In this document: positions 34,110 to 47,023 of the stretch, in pieces
Layout of the letters: each line of letters begins with the position of its first letter
Numbering within the stretch: the first letter of the stretch is position 1
Origin: CAVURS01 sp963834425
GTDB taxonomy: Bacteria > Actinomycetota > Actinomycetes > Actinomycetales > CAVURS01
Reading direction: 5' to 3'
Assembly: GCA_963834425.1 (NCBI GenBank)
Contig: CAWIBR010000013.1
Coordinates: 620,001 to 684,000, forward strand
DNA: 64,000 bases
Translations under genes and position numbers: made by a program
The notes under the pieces: model-generated
Seen by the model: the letters and a program-made list of their open reading frames with translations, nothing else
The model's database searches: none
What the model was told of the DNA's origin: nothing

Positions 34110-34830
34110 ATGCGGCCAGGCGATCTGCACCATCAGGCCGATGGCGGCACGCATCGCGTTCCGCTCGTCGTGGACCAGCAGGTGTGTTGGTTGGGCACCG
34201 CCACGAACCGTCCGTACGCCGGTCGCTCCGACCCCAGCGAGTTGCGCGGCGAGCTCGTCGAGCGTAGCACGCGGGCGCCGCCGTACCGGTCGTTGCTCAG
34301 CAGCGATGCACGACCGAGTCCGGTCGCCGGCCGCGCGGGAACGTCGTGGCGTTCCGGTGGCGACGGGCCCGGAGGTTGCGATGGCTCGCAGCAGCGCGTC
34401 GAGTCGCCGATGATCACGACGCCACGTCCGGGTCGATGCGCCGGATCGCTCGCCGTACGCCACCGCGATGCCGACGCTGATGCCGGGCCAAGCGGCCTCT
34501 CGCGCCGGGTCAGTGCGGCGCAATGTCTGCGGACCGGGCCACCAGACCACGACCGCAGTTGGTCGAGCCGTCGCTGGTGAGTGGTTCCTGCCGCCGTGGC
34601 CGGCCGCGACCGCGTCGGCTTGCTCATCGATGATGGTGGCGCCAGGCGTCGACCAGGGTTGATGGGACAGCTCGACGGCCAGGTTGTGCAGGCCGAACGG
34701 CGTATCCCGAGCGCGACGAGCGCCACCATCGGTACTCGGCGTCGTCTCGATGCCGCGTTCGGCCAGCGCCTGCTCGGTAGAGCGCGCTGAGGCTCTCCGC
34801 CTGGGGCACGGAGCAGCATCGGCAGCGCCG
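34110..34830 (-). pseudogene. decayed conserved hypothetical gene
   Basis: No intact gene fills 33951-34957. On the minus strand protein-like pieces occur in different frames in a sensible order: ALYR joining ALAERGIETTPSTDGG, VALVALG joining DTPFGLHNLAVELSHQPWS, TIIDEQADAVAAGHGG, GVVIIGDSTR, LSNDRYGGARVL, AYGRFVAVPNQHT joining LLVHDERNAMRAAIGLMVQI. The last pieces resemble the VPxRHxLxxH motif of an actinobacterial hypothetical family. At least four frame changes are required. The identity of the family is uncertain. Confidence 0.45.
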
Positions 34831-34957
34831 AATCGCGCGGCCCGTCTGCCGAGGGCGACCACGGCCCGGCGCCGCTCGAGTGACGACGCCGCCAGATCAC
34901 GAGCCGAGGGTACGGGCGACTGGCCCGCGGGCTGGTCTGATCTGGTTCGATCGGGCG

Positions 34958-35588
34958 ATGCGACTCGGGCGGTCCTTCTTCGCGCGGTCCTCGCTCGAGG
35001 TCGCACCCGAGCTGCTCGGCTGCCTGCTCGTCGTCGACCGGCCGCCCGGACCGGTCACGGTCCGGCTCACCGAGGTCGAGGCGTACGACGGGGAGACCGA
35101 CCCCGGATCGCACGCCTTCCGCGGGCCCACGCCGCGCAACGCGGTGATGTACGGCGCGGCCGGCCATCTCTATACGTACTTCACCTACGGCATGCACTGG
35201 TGCGCCAACATCGTCTGCGGGCCGCCTGGGGTGGCCACGGCCGTCCTGCTGCGCGCGGGTGAGGTGGTGGCCGGACTCGACATCGCCCGTGAGCGCCGGC
35301 CGCCGTCGGCAACCGATCGCGATCTTGCTCGCGGCCCGGCGCGGCTCGCCTCCGCACTGGCCCTCGGCCGGGATGACAACGGCGCCGACCTGTGCGCCGG
35401 GCCGTCGGGGATCCGCCTGCAGCGCCGCGAGCCGGTGGCCGACGAGGCTGATCCGCCAGGGCCCTCGGGTCGGGGTCTCCGGTGCCGGCGGCGACGCCAC
35501 GGCGTACCCCTGGCGGTTCTGGATCGAGGGGGACCGTACGGTCTCGGCGTACCGACCGGCGAAACCGCGGCGACCACGCACGCCATGA
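34958..35588 (+). CDS. mpg: 3-methyladenine DNA glycosylase (AAG/MPG type), one +1 frameshift
   Basis: Base-excision glycosylase removing alkylated purines; 209 residues when one base near 35448 is removed. The N-terminal part has LLGCLLVVDRPPG, RLTEVEAYDGETDPGSHAFR (catalytic Glu in TEVEAY), GPTPRNAVMYGAAGHLYTYF and YGMHWCANIVCGP. After the shift the expected end appears: GPRVGVSGAGGDATAYPWRF, then DRTVSAYRP. It precedes tyrS as Rv1688 precedes Rv1689 in mycobacteria. GTG 34880 could extend the N terminus by 26 residues. Confidence 0.88.
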
Positions 35589-35641
35589 TCGGGCAGGCTT
35601 GGCCGTCAGGACCTGGGTAGTCAATCGAGCGAAGGACCGCC

Positions 35642-37016
35642 GTGACCGACATCGTTGACGAGCTGCGCTGGCGTGGGCTGCTCGCCCTGTCCACCGACGA
35701 GGACGCTCTGCGCGCGGCGTTCGCAGCCGGGCCGGTGACGTTCTACTGCGGCTTCGATCCGACCGCGCCCAGCCTGCACATGGGCAACCTGGTCCAGCTG
35801 CTCACCATGCGCCGGCTGCAGGACGCCGGACACCGCCCGCTGGCCCTCGTCGGAGGCTCGACCGGCCTGATCGGTGACCCCAAGCCGACGGCCGAGCGCG
35901 CGCTCAACTCCAAGGAGACCGTCGCGGCCTGGGTCGAGCGGCTGCGTGAGCAGGTCGGCCGCTTCTTGTTGTTCGAGGGCGACAATCCGGACAACGGGGC
36001 GACCATCGTCAACAACCTGGACTGGACGGCGCCGATGTCGGCGCTGGACTTCTTGCGCGACATCGGCAAGCACTACCGGGTCAACACGATGATCCGCAAG
36101 GACGCGGTCGCCGACCGGCTCGCCTCGCAGGAGGGCATCTCCTACACCGAGTTCAGCTACCAGATCCTGCAGGGACTGGACTTCCTGGAGCTCTACCGCC
36201 GCTACGGGTGCACGTTGCAGACCGGCGGGAGCGACCAGTGGGGCAATCTGACCAGCGGCGTCGACCTGATCCACCGGGCCGAGGGCGTGGCCGTGCACGT
36301 GCTGGCGACCCCACTCATCACGAAGGCCGACGGCACGAAGTACGGCAAGACCGAGGGTGGCTCGGTGTGGCTGGACGCCGAGATGACCTCGCCGTACGCC
36401 TTCTTTCAGTTCTGGCTGAACGCCGAGGACGCGATCGTCGGCACCTTGCTGAGGGTCTTCACCTTCCGATCTCGCGAGGAGATCGAGGCGCTCGAGGAGT
36501 CGGCCCGGGAGCGACCCCACCTGCGGGAGGCCCAGCGGGCGCTGGCCCAGGAGGTCACGACCCTGGTGCATGGTGCCGCGGCGGCCCAGCGGGTGGAGGC
36601 GGCCGCCCAGGCGCTGTTCGGCCGAGGCGACGGCGGACGAGCTGGCCGGTCTCGACGCCGCGACGCTGCGGGATGCCACGGCCGAGCTGCCGCAGGCCAC
36701 CGGACAGGTGGGGGACCGGTTCGTCGACCTGATGGCGGCCACCGGCCTGGTTGCCGGGCGCAACGCCGCCCGTCGGGCGGTTGCCGAGGGCGGCGCCTAC
36801 CTGAACAACGCCAAGGTGACCGACCCGGAGCGCGCCCTCCTGGCCGAGGATCTGCTGCCCGGTGGGGTGGTCCTGATCCGTCGCGGCCGGCGCTCCCTCG
36901 CCGCGGTCACTGTCAGCGGCTTCCTGAGCACGGACCGGGCCGCTCGGGACCCTGCTGGGGGTGGTTCGAACCACCCCCGGAGAGGTGCTACTGTTGGTCC
37001 TCGAACCCCGCAGTGA
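35642..37016 (+). CDS. tyrS: tyrosyl-tRNA synthetase, one +1 frameshift
   Basis: Class I TyrRS, 457 residues when one base near 36620 is removed. Active-site landmarks are in the first frame: TFYCGFDPTAPSLHMGNLVQ (HIGH equivalent HMGN), LVGGSTGLIGDPKPTAERAL, FSYQILQGLDFLELYRRYGC, QTGGSDQWGNLTSGVDLI and the KMSKS equivalent KYGKTEGGSVWLD. The C-terminal S4-type RNA-binding domain is in the next frame: MAATGLVAGRNAARRAVAEG, GGAYLNNAKVTDPERALL. If real, the frameshift would remove the tRNA-binding domain of an essential enzyme. The GTG start has GAAGGA upstream. Confidence 0.92.
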
Positions 37017-37055
37017 ACCTCGATCCATCGTGCCGGGCTGGACCCGGAAGATGGT

Positions 37056-37084
37056 TTGACTCGCTGTGACGGCTCGGCTAAGTT
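37056..37084 (+). promoter_or_regulatory. rRNA operon promoter
   Basis: TTGACT (37056-37061) and TAAGTT (37079-37084) are separated by exactly 17 bases, a near-consensus housekeeping promoter about 275 bases before the 16S gene. It starts just 40 bases after the tyrS stop. Confidence 0.7.
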
Positions 37085-37359
37085 AGAACGGTTGCCCTGA
37101 GACCGGTCGAGAGACCCAGATCAGTGCGCGTCTGTTCCTTGAGAACTCAACAGCGTGCCAAAAAATCGATGCCAGATTTAACCCCGAACACGGCATCGGC
37201 CAAGAGCCATCAGGCTTGCGGCTGAGACGTGTTGGGATTCCTTTGGTATGAACCAGCATCCGAGAAATCGGATCTGCTCATTGCCAAGATCACCAGCTTC
37301 GGCTGGTTTCTTCAGATGTCGGCGTGGGATCCGCTTGCGGACCTGCGTCGTAAAAGACA
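37085..37359 (+). other. 16S rRNA leader
   Basis: A non-coding leader between promoter and 16S. Besides boxA it contains ATGCCAGAT (37169-37177), which can pair (one G-U) with ATCTGGCGT at 38888-38896 just after the 16S gene and so could be the RNase III processing stem. No tRNA or gene is visible. Confidence 0.55.
37132..37147 (+). promoter_or_regulatory. boxA-like antitermination element
   Basis: CTGTTCCTTGAGAACT is the actinobacterial rRNA leader motif bound by NusB/S10-type antitermination factors. A second copy, CCTTGAGAACTGCACAG, occurs in the 16S-23S spacer just before the 23S processing stem. Confidence 0.6.
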
Positions 37360-42379
<5,020 letters not shown>

Positions 42380-42461
42380 CAAAGATGCTACGCGTCCACT
42401 GTGCGGTTCCCGAGATACGGTCGGTTGAATCGCAATACTAGAACTGCCATATCTCCATAGA

Positions 42462-42580
42462 GTTTCGGCGGCCATAGCGAAGGGGAAACGCCCGGTTCCA
42501 TTCCGAACCCGGAAGCTAAGCCCTTCAGCGCCGATGGTACTGCGCGGGTGACTGCGTGGGAGAGTAGGACGCCGCCGGAC
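42462..42580 (+). rRNA. rrf: 5S ribosomal RNA
   Basis: About 119 bases. It starts GTTTCGGCGGCCATAGCGAA, contains CCATTCCGAACCCGGAAGCT and ends GGGAGAGTAGGACGCCGCCG. The terminal GGCGGC / GCCGCC helix closes it. It lies about 80 bases after the 23S gene. Confidence 0.95.
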
Positions 42581-42588
42581 ATACTTCA

Positions 42589-42622
42589 CAGATGACCACC
42601 CGGGCAACCGGGTGGTCATCTG
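42589..42622 (+). terminator. rRNA operon terminator
   Basis: CAGATGACCACCCGG and CCGGGTGGTCATCTG form a perfect 15-bp stem around a GCAA tetraloop, followed by CATTTGTGG. It begins nine bases after the 5S gene and is the strongest terminator in the window. Confidence 0.9.
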
Positions 42623-42705
42623 CATTTGTGGTGTAGTGATGTGCTGACGCCGGCTAATGCCGAGGCGTCGGCTCCACGACGAGAGGACTGGCGTGGCCCC
42701 CGAGG

Positions 42706-43590
42706 ATGGTCCGCGACGCGGCCGGGACGACCGGTCGCCAGGCGGAGCCGGACGTTCCAGTTCGCGGCCGGCTCGGGACCGAGCCCAGGCCAGCGGTCCG
42801 ACCGCGACTGACCGCGGGCGGGGTCCGGGTCGACGTCCCGGGGCCGAGCGTGACCGCGTCCGATGCTCCGGTGGCCGGGCCTCGACGGGACTCGCCGACC
42901 GAGCCGAGGCTGCCGGATGACGTGCGGGCCGCGGACCTCGATCGAGCCATGCGGGCGGAGCTCAAGACGCTCAGCGCCGTCAACGGCGAGACGGTCGCGC
43001 GCTACCTGGTGCAGGTGGGCCGGCTCCTCGACCTCGATCCCGAGCTGGCCTACGCCAACGCGATGGCCGCCCAGCGGCGAGCCGGGCGGGTGGCCATTGT
43101 CCGGGAGGTGACCGGTCTGGCGGCGTACCGGACCGGGCGCTACGCCGAGGCGCTCGCCGAGCTGCGGGCGGCCAAGCGACTCTCCGGCTCGGTGCATCTG
43201 CTGCCGTTGATCGCGGACGCCGAACGTGGGCTCGGTCGGCCCGAGCGGGCCCTCGAGCTCGCCGGCAGCGCCGAGGCGAAACGACTCCCGGCGGCCGAGC
43301 GCGTGGAGATGACGATCGTCGTGTCGGGGGCGCGCCGCGACCTGGGCCAGCTCGAGGCCGCAGTGGTGGCGCTGCAGACTCCCGACCTGAAGCAGGACCG
43401 GTCGCCGTGGTGGCCGCGATTGGCCTATGCGTACGCCGACGCCCTCGACGCCGTTGGCCGGACCGAGGAGGCCCGGGCCTGGTTGGCGCGGGCGGCGGCC
43501 GCTGACCCGGACGGCGAGACCGACGCCGCCGAGCGGTTGGCCGAACTCGATGGCATCGGCGAGGTCTTCGACCTCGATCCCGAGGACTGA
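42706..43590 (+). CDS. tetratricopeptide-repeat protein
   Basis: A 294-residue (or slightly different) cytoplasmic protein with a disordered basic N terminus (about 75 residues) and helical repeats: MRAELKTLSAVNGETVARYL, YANAMAAQRRAGRVAIVREV, AAYRTGRYAEALAELRAAKR, LIADAERGLGRPERALELAG and YADALDAVGRTEEARAWLAR. It matches the Rv1691-type protein downstream of tyrS in mycobacteria. A better ribosome site (GAGAGG, six bases before GTG 42693) lies in the preceding frame, whose product is also Arg/Gly-rich, so the true start may be 42693 with another +1 shift in the low-complexity part. Confidence 0.85.
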   Translation: MVRDAAGTTGRQAEPDVPVRGRLGTEPRPAVRPRLTAGGVRVDVPGPSVTASDAPVAGPRRDSPTEPRLPDDVRAADLDRAMRAELKTLSAVNGETVARYLVQVGRLLDLDPELAYANAMAAQRRAGRVAIVREVTGLAAYRTGRYAEALAELRAAKRLSGSVHLLPLIADAERGLGRPERALELAGSAEAKRLPAAERVEMTIVVSGARRDLGQLEAAVVALQTPDLKQDRSPWWPRLAYAYADALDAVGRTEEARAWLARAAAADPDGETDAAERLAELDGIGEVFDLDPED

Positions 43591-43611
43591 CCCGCCTCGA
43601 GCGCGACCTCG

Positions 43612-43648
43612 TTATCCACAGATCGTCCGCGTCGTCCCACTGTCCACA
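43612..43648 (+). promoter_or_regulatory. two DnaA-box-like motifs
   Basis: TTATCCACA (43612-43620) is a perfect consensus DnaA box, and CTGTCCACA (43640-43648) is one base from the actinobacterial form TTGTCCACA. They lie in the 130-base gap before the SSB-like gene and may be a DnaA titration or regulatory site. Confidence 0.5.
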
Positions 43649-43720
43649 GGTCGCGGAGTCCCCAGCCGGCGATGTCCGGCGGCGCGGACAGGCTGGCCCC
43701 TCAACGACGAGGAGGTCTAG

Positions 43721-44146
43721 ATGGCACAGCGGTCGACAGCAGGCGCGGGAACGGCTGGCGCACAACGGCGGCGCGCGTCGGCGCGTGGGCCCTCGGCCGG
43801 CGACGAGGACGATCGGCCGGGCGGTGCGGCGCCGGTCAACGAGGTTCATCTGGTGGGCCGGGTGGCCGCCGCCGGGGAGAGTCGCACGCTGCCCAGTGGG
43901 GACGCGGTCACGGTGCTGCGCGTCGTGGTCGCGCGACCGCAGACCACTAGGCGGGGACCCAGGACCCCGACGGTGGACACGGTCGAGTGCGCGATCTGGA
44001 CCGCGAGACTGCGTCAGCGGGCGTTGGCTCTGCCCGCAGGCACCATGGTCGAGATCGACGGCGCACTGCGGCGACGGTTCTGGCGCACGCCGGGCGGTCC
44101 CGCGAGCCGCTATGAGGTGGAGGTGACCTCGCTGCGCCGGGCCTGA
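43721..44146 (+). CDS. single-stranded DNA-binding protein (SSB-like, divergent)
   Basis: A 141-residue OB-fold protein. After a 38-residue Arg/Ala-rich N-terminal extension comes the SSB core: VNEVHLVGRVAAAGESRTLP, AVTVLRVVVARPQ, VDTVECAIWTARLRQRALAL, GTMVEIDGALRRRFW and SRYEVEVTSLRR. The acidic C-terminal tip (DDDIPF) that recruits partners in ordinary SSB is absent, so this is a paralogue and not the replication SSB. It lies between the TPR and HAD genes, with DnaA-box-like motifs upstream. Confidence 0.85.
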   Translation: MAQRSTAGAGTAGAQRRRASARGPSAGDEDDRPGGAAPVNEVHLVGRVAAAGESRTLPSGDAVTVLRVVVARPQTTRRGPRTPTVDTVECAIWTARLRQRALALPAGTMVEIDGALRRRFWRTPGGPASRYEVEVTSLRRA

Positions 44147-44162
44147 TACCAATGGGTTACCA

Positions 44163-45269
44163 ATGGCGCGGACGTCCAGTCGGAGCCCGGGAGGTCGTGT
44201 GTCAGAGGTGACGCCGGTGAGCTGGCGCGAGTGCTCGACCTCCCCGGGGGCGGAGTACGACGTGTTGCTCCTGGACCTGGACGGTGTCGTCTACGTCGGT
44301 CTTCAGGCCGTCCCCGCAGCTGTGGTGAATCTCAACCGGGCCACGGACACTGGCCTGCGCAGCGCCTACGTCACGAACAACGCGTCCCGGCCACCCCAGG
44401 TGGTGGCCCAGCATCTGCGGGACCTGGGCCTCAGCGCGGACGATGACCAGGTCGTCACGAGCGCGCAGGAGGGCGCCGAGCTGCTCGCCCGCAGCCTTCC
44501 GTCCGGGGCGCGGGTGCTCGCGGTCGGTGGACCCGGTGTCGCGGCCGCGCTGGAGGAGGTGGGGCTGGCGCCGACGACCCGCTGGGACGACACCGTGACC
44601 GGCGTCCTGCAAGGCTTCGGCGTCGACGTGGGCTGGCGGGACCTTGCGGAGGCGTCGTACGCCGTGGCGGGCGGTGCCACCTGGGTGGCGACCAATCCGG
44701 ATCTGACGGTGCCGACCCCGCGGGGCACGGCGCCGGGCAACGGTCAGCTCACGGCGGTGGTCCAGCGCACCACCGGCGTTGAGCCGCAAGTGACCGGCAA
44801 GCCCGGGAAGGGCCTGTTCGAACTGGCCGTACGCCGGTGCGGCGGCAAGCGCCCGCTGGTGGTCGGCGACCGGCTGGACACGGACATCGCGGGAGCGGTC
44901 AATGCGGGGTTCGACTCCTTGCTCGTGCTGACCGGAGTCACCGACGTCGCGGCCTTGCTCACCGCGGGGCCGGGAGAGCGCCCGTCGTACCTCGCTCGCG
45001 ACCTGGCCGGGCTCTGGAGCGCCCAGCCCGGCGTCCAGGCGGCGGACGGTTGGTGGGTCTGTGCAGGCACCCGAGTGCGGCTCGAGGACGGGCACCTCGA
45101 GGTCGGCGGGTCGGTGAGTGAACAGGTGGACCGAGAGATGATCGGAGCCGGGGACGCCGATCTGAGCCTCCTGCGCGCCGCGGCCTCGGCCGTTTGGGAG
45201 GCTCAGGACGCCGGCGCCGAGGTGGACGTTCTGGCCACTGTGGACCTGATCAGTGGCCATGCCGGGTAG
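44163..45269 (+). CDS. HAD-IIA family phosphatase
   Basis: A 368-residue NagD-like HAD hydrolase, equivalent in position to Rv1692 (a glycerol-3-phosphate phosphatase in mycobacteria). Motif I is YDVLLLDLDGVVYVGLQAVP, motif II is in SAYVTNNASRPPQVV, the lysine of motif III is in VTGKPGKGLFELAV and motif IV is LVVGDRLDTDIAGAVNAGFD. A C-terminal part (about 290-368) is specific to the actinobacterial type. GTG 44199 is an alternative start. The substrate here is inferred by synteny only. Confidence 0.9.
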   Translation: MARTSSRSPGGRVSEVTPVSWRECSTSPGAEYDVLLLDLDGVVYVGLQAVPAAVVNLNRATDTGLRSAYVTNNASRPPQVVAQHLRDLGLSADDDQVVTSAQEGAELLARSLPSGARVLAVGGPGVAAALEEVGLAPTTRWDDTVTGVLQGFGVDVGWRDLAEASYAVAGGATWVATNPDLTVPTPRGTAPGNGQLTAVVQRTTGVEPQVTGKPGKGLFELAVRRCGGKRPLVVGDRLDTDIAGAVNAGFDSLLVLTGVTDVAALLTAGPGERPSYLARDLAGLWSAQPGVQAADGWWVCAGTRVRLEDGHLEVGGSVSEQVDREMIGAGDADLSLLRAAASAVWEAQDAGAEVDVLATVDLISGHAG

Positions 45270-45331
45270 CGTTGTGCGGTCACCCACCGGGATACCCCGG
45301 CAGGATGGGTCCCGGTCGGAAGGAGAGCGCC

Positions 45332-45940
45332 ATGTTGGATGACATGCGTGGGTACCTGCAAGGTGCGAGTGGACTGACCGATCTGCCGCGCAAGCGGGCT
45401 CAGGAATTGGCCGCGACGCTGGTCGCAGCTGGCTCCACCGGCCCTGCCGGCGCCGTCACCGCTCAGGTCTCGACCCTGGCCGAGGATCTGATCAACGTCG
45501 CCAAGGCCAACCGCGACGCCATCCGGGAGATGATCCGCGGTGAGGTCGAGGTGGCGATTGCCCGGCTCGGTCTGGTCCCGGCGAGCGAGCTCGTCGCGGC
45601 TCACCGCAAGATCGCCGAGCTGGAGGCGACCATCGCCGAGCTGAAGCGCGGCGGGGCGGGTCGTTCGGCCGCCAAGGCGTCGAGCAGCCGGCCGAAGCGC
45701 TCGACCGTGAAGCGAGCCGCAGCCTCGGCACCCGCCGCCGCGAGCAAGAAGGCGGCCGGCCCGCGCGCAGCCGGAGCGACGGTCACGGGCACTGACGGTG
45801 TCAGCACTGCCCCGATCAGCCTGCCTGAGTCAGGCACCCCGGACGTCACCGCGCCGGAGGTCGGCACGCACCTCACGATCGAGGACACCCCTGCGCCGCT
45901 GGCTGCGAGTTGGGACCGGGGAGCGGAGCCGACCACGTGA
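45332..45940 (+). CDS. coiled-coil protein with Ala/Lys-rich tail
   Basis: A 202-residue protein. The N-terminal 110 residues are helical and coiled-coil-like (MRGYLQGASGLTDLPRKRAQ, VSTLAEDLINVAKANRDAIR, KIAELEATIAELKRG), reminiscent of phasin- or BMFP-type accessory proteins. The middle is Lys/Ala-rich (KRSTVKRAAASAPAAASKKA), like a histone-like tail, and the end is acidic. GGAAGGAG precedes the ATG. It has no catalytic motif. It overlaps the next small gene (GTGA). Confidence 0.75.
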   Translation: MLDDMRGYLQGASGLTDLPRKRAQELAATLVAAGSTGPAGAVTAQVSTLAEDLINVAKANRDAIREMIRGEVEVAIARLGLVPASELVAAHRKIAELEATIAELKRGGAGRSAAKASSSRPKRSTVKRAAASAPAAASKKAAGPRAAGATVTGTDGVSTAPISLPESGTPDVTAPEVGTHLTIEDTPAPLAASWDRGAEPTT

Positions 45941-46266
45941 GCCAAGGACCTGACGGATCGAGCGAGCACGACGAGCCGGGTGATCGCTCCGGCGAGGTTC
46001 CCCGGGATCTGGCCCACGCCGCGGACGAGGAGCGCGAAGGGGATCACGGAGACGACCGGGTGCAGCCGGCTGATGATGCCGAGGGCGCGGACGCCGGTCG
46101 TGGACAGTACGTCGACGACGGGCCGCCGCGCACGGGCGACCCAGCAGTCGACGCCGCGCTGGCAACGGCGGACGCCGTGCGCGGCGCCGATCCGGCGCAG
46201 CAGTTGGAGACCTACATCGGCACGCACCGCTCGCTGCAGGATCGCCTGGCCGACTCCGGCGCGTGA
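45937..46266 (+). CDS. small acidic hypothetical protein
   Basis: A 109-residue protein, strongly acidic in its first two thirds (SSEHDEPGDRSGEVP, HAADEEREGDHGDDR) and helical at the end (VDAALATADAVRGADPAQQL, ETYIGTHRSLQDRLADSG). The GTG start overlaps the stop of the coiled-coil gene and the gene ends five bases before tlyA. Its place and its C-terminal helix fit the short Rv1693-type protein preceding tlyA. Function unknown. Confidence 0.65.
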   Translation: MSQGPDGSSEHDEPGDRSGEVPRDLAHAADEEREGDHGDDRVQPADDAEGADAGRGQYVDDGPPRTGDPAVDAALATADAVRGADPAQQLETYIGTHRSLQDRLADSGA

Positions 46267-46270
46267 TCCG

Positions 46271-47023
46271 GTGCCCCGGATCGACGCGGAGCTGGTTCGC
46301 CGTGGCCTGGCCCGATCGCGGGCGCACGCCGGTGACCTGATCCGGGCCGGCCGCGTGCTGGTCGACGGGGACCTCGCGGCCAAGCCCGCCCAGCCGGTCG
46401 TCGACCGGACCGTGATCGATGTGGTGGGGGAGCCCGAGGACCTCGATGTCGGCCGCGGCGCGGCCAAGCTACGTGGCGCCCTGGCCGATTTCGCCGACCT
46501 GGCCGATCCCGCTGGCGGCGTCGCCGTCCAGGGCCGGCGCTGTCTGGATGTGGGGGCGAGCACCGGCGGCTTCACCCAAGTCTTGCTGGCGGCGGGCGCT
46601 GCGTCGGTCGTCGCCCTCGATGTCGGCCACGGGCAGCTCGCGCCAGCCGTCGCTGGCGACCCTCGGGTCCAGGAAATGTCCGGGACGAACATCCGCAGTG
46701 TCGACGTGGATGACGTCGGTGGACCGTTCGAGCTGGTGGTGGCCGACCTGTCGTTCATCTCATTGACCCTGGTGATGCCGGTCCTGGCCGAGCTCATGCT
46801 GCCGGGCGGCGACCTGGTCGGGTTGGTCAAACCCCAGTTCGAGGTCGGCCGGGACCGGCTCGGCAAGACGGGCGTGGTCCGGTCGCAGGAGCAGCGCGAC
46901 GAGGCGGTCGAGTCGGCCCGAGACGCGGCGGCCCGGGCCGGGCTGACCGTGCAGGCGGTGGTGCCCAGTCGCACCGTGGGCGCATCGGGAAACCTGGAGT
47001 ACTTCCTCTGGGCCCGCCGATGA
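46271..47023 (+). CDS. tlyA: 16S/23S rRNA 2'-O-methyltransferase TlyA
   Basis: A 250-residue enzyme. In mycobacteria TlyA methylates cytidines of both rRNAs and determines capreomycin sensitivity. The S4 RNA-binding domain comes first (IDAELVRRGLARSRAHAGDL, IRAGRVLVDGDLAAKPAQPV), then an FtsJ/RrmJ-like fold with the AdoMet motif CLDVGASTGGFTQVLLAAGA, VVALDVGHGQLAP, LVVADLSFISLTLVMPVL and LVKPQFEVGRDRLGKTGVV. The GTG start gives MPRIDAELV. Its stop overlaps nadK. Confidence 0.95.
   Translation: MPRIDAELVRRGLARSRAHAGDLIRAGRVLVDGDLAAKPAQPVVDRTVIDVVGEPEDLDVGRGAAKLRGALADFADLADPAGGVAVQGRRCLDVGASTGGFTQVLLAAGAASVVALDVGHGQLAPAVAGDPRVQEMSGTNIRSVDVDDVGGPFELVVADLSFISLTLVMPVLAELMLPGGDLVGLVKPQFEVGRDRLGKTGVVRSQEQRDEAVESARDAAARAGLTVQAVVPSRTVGASGNLEYFLWARR

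Noticed and set aside
32598..35006. An 802-codon minus-strand open frame
   Set aside because: It runs antisense through sdhA and sdhB; only the part above 34078 has protein-like fragments, which I treat as a decayed gene.
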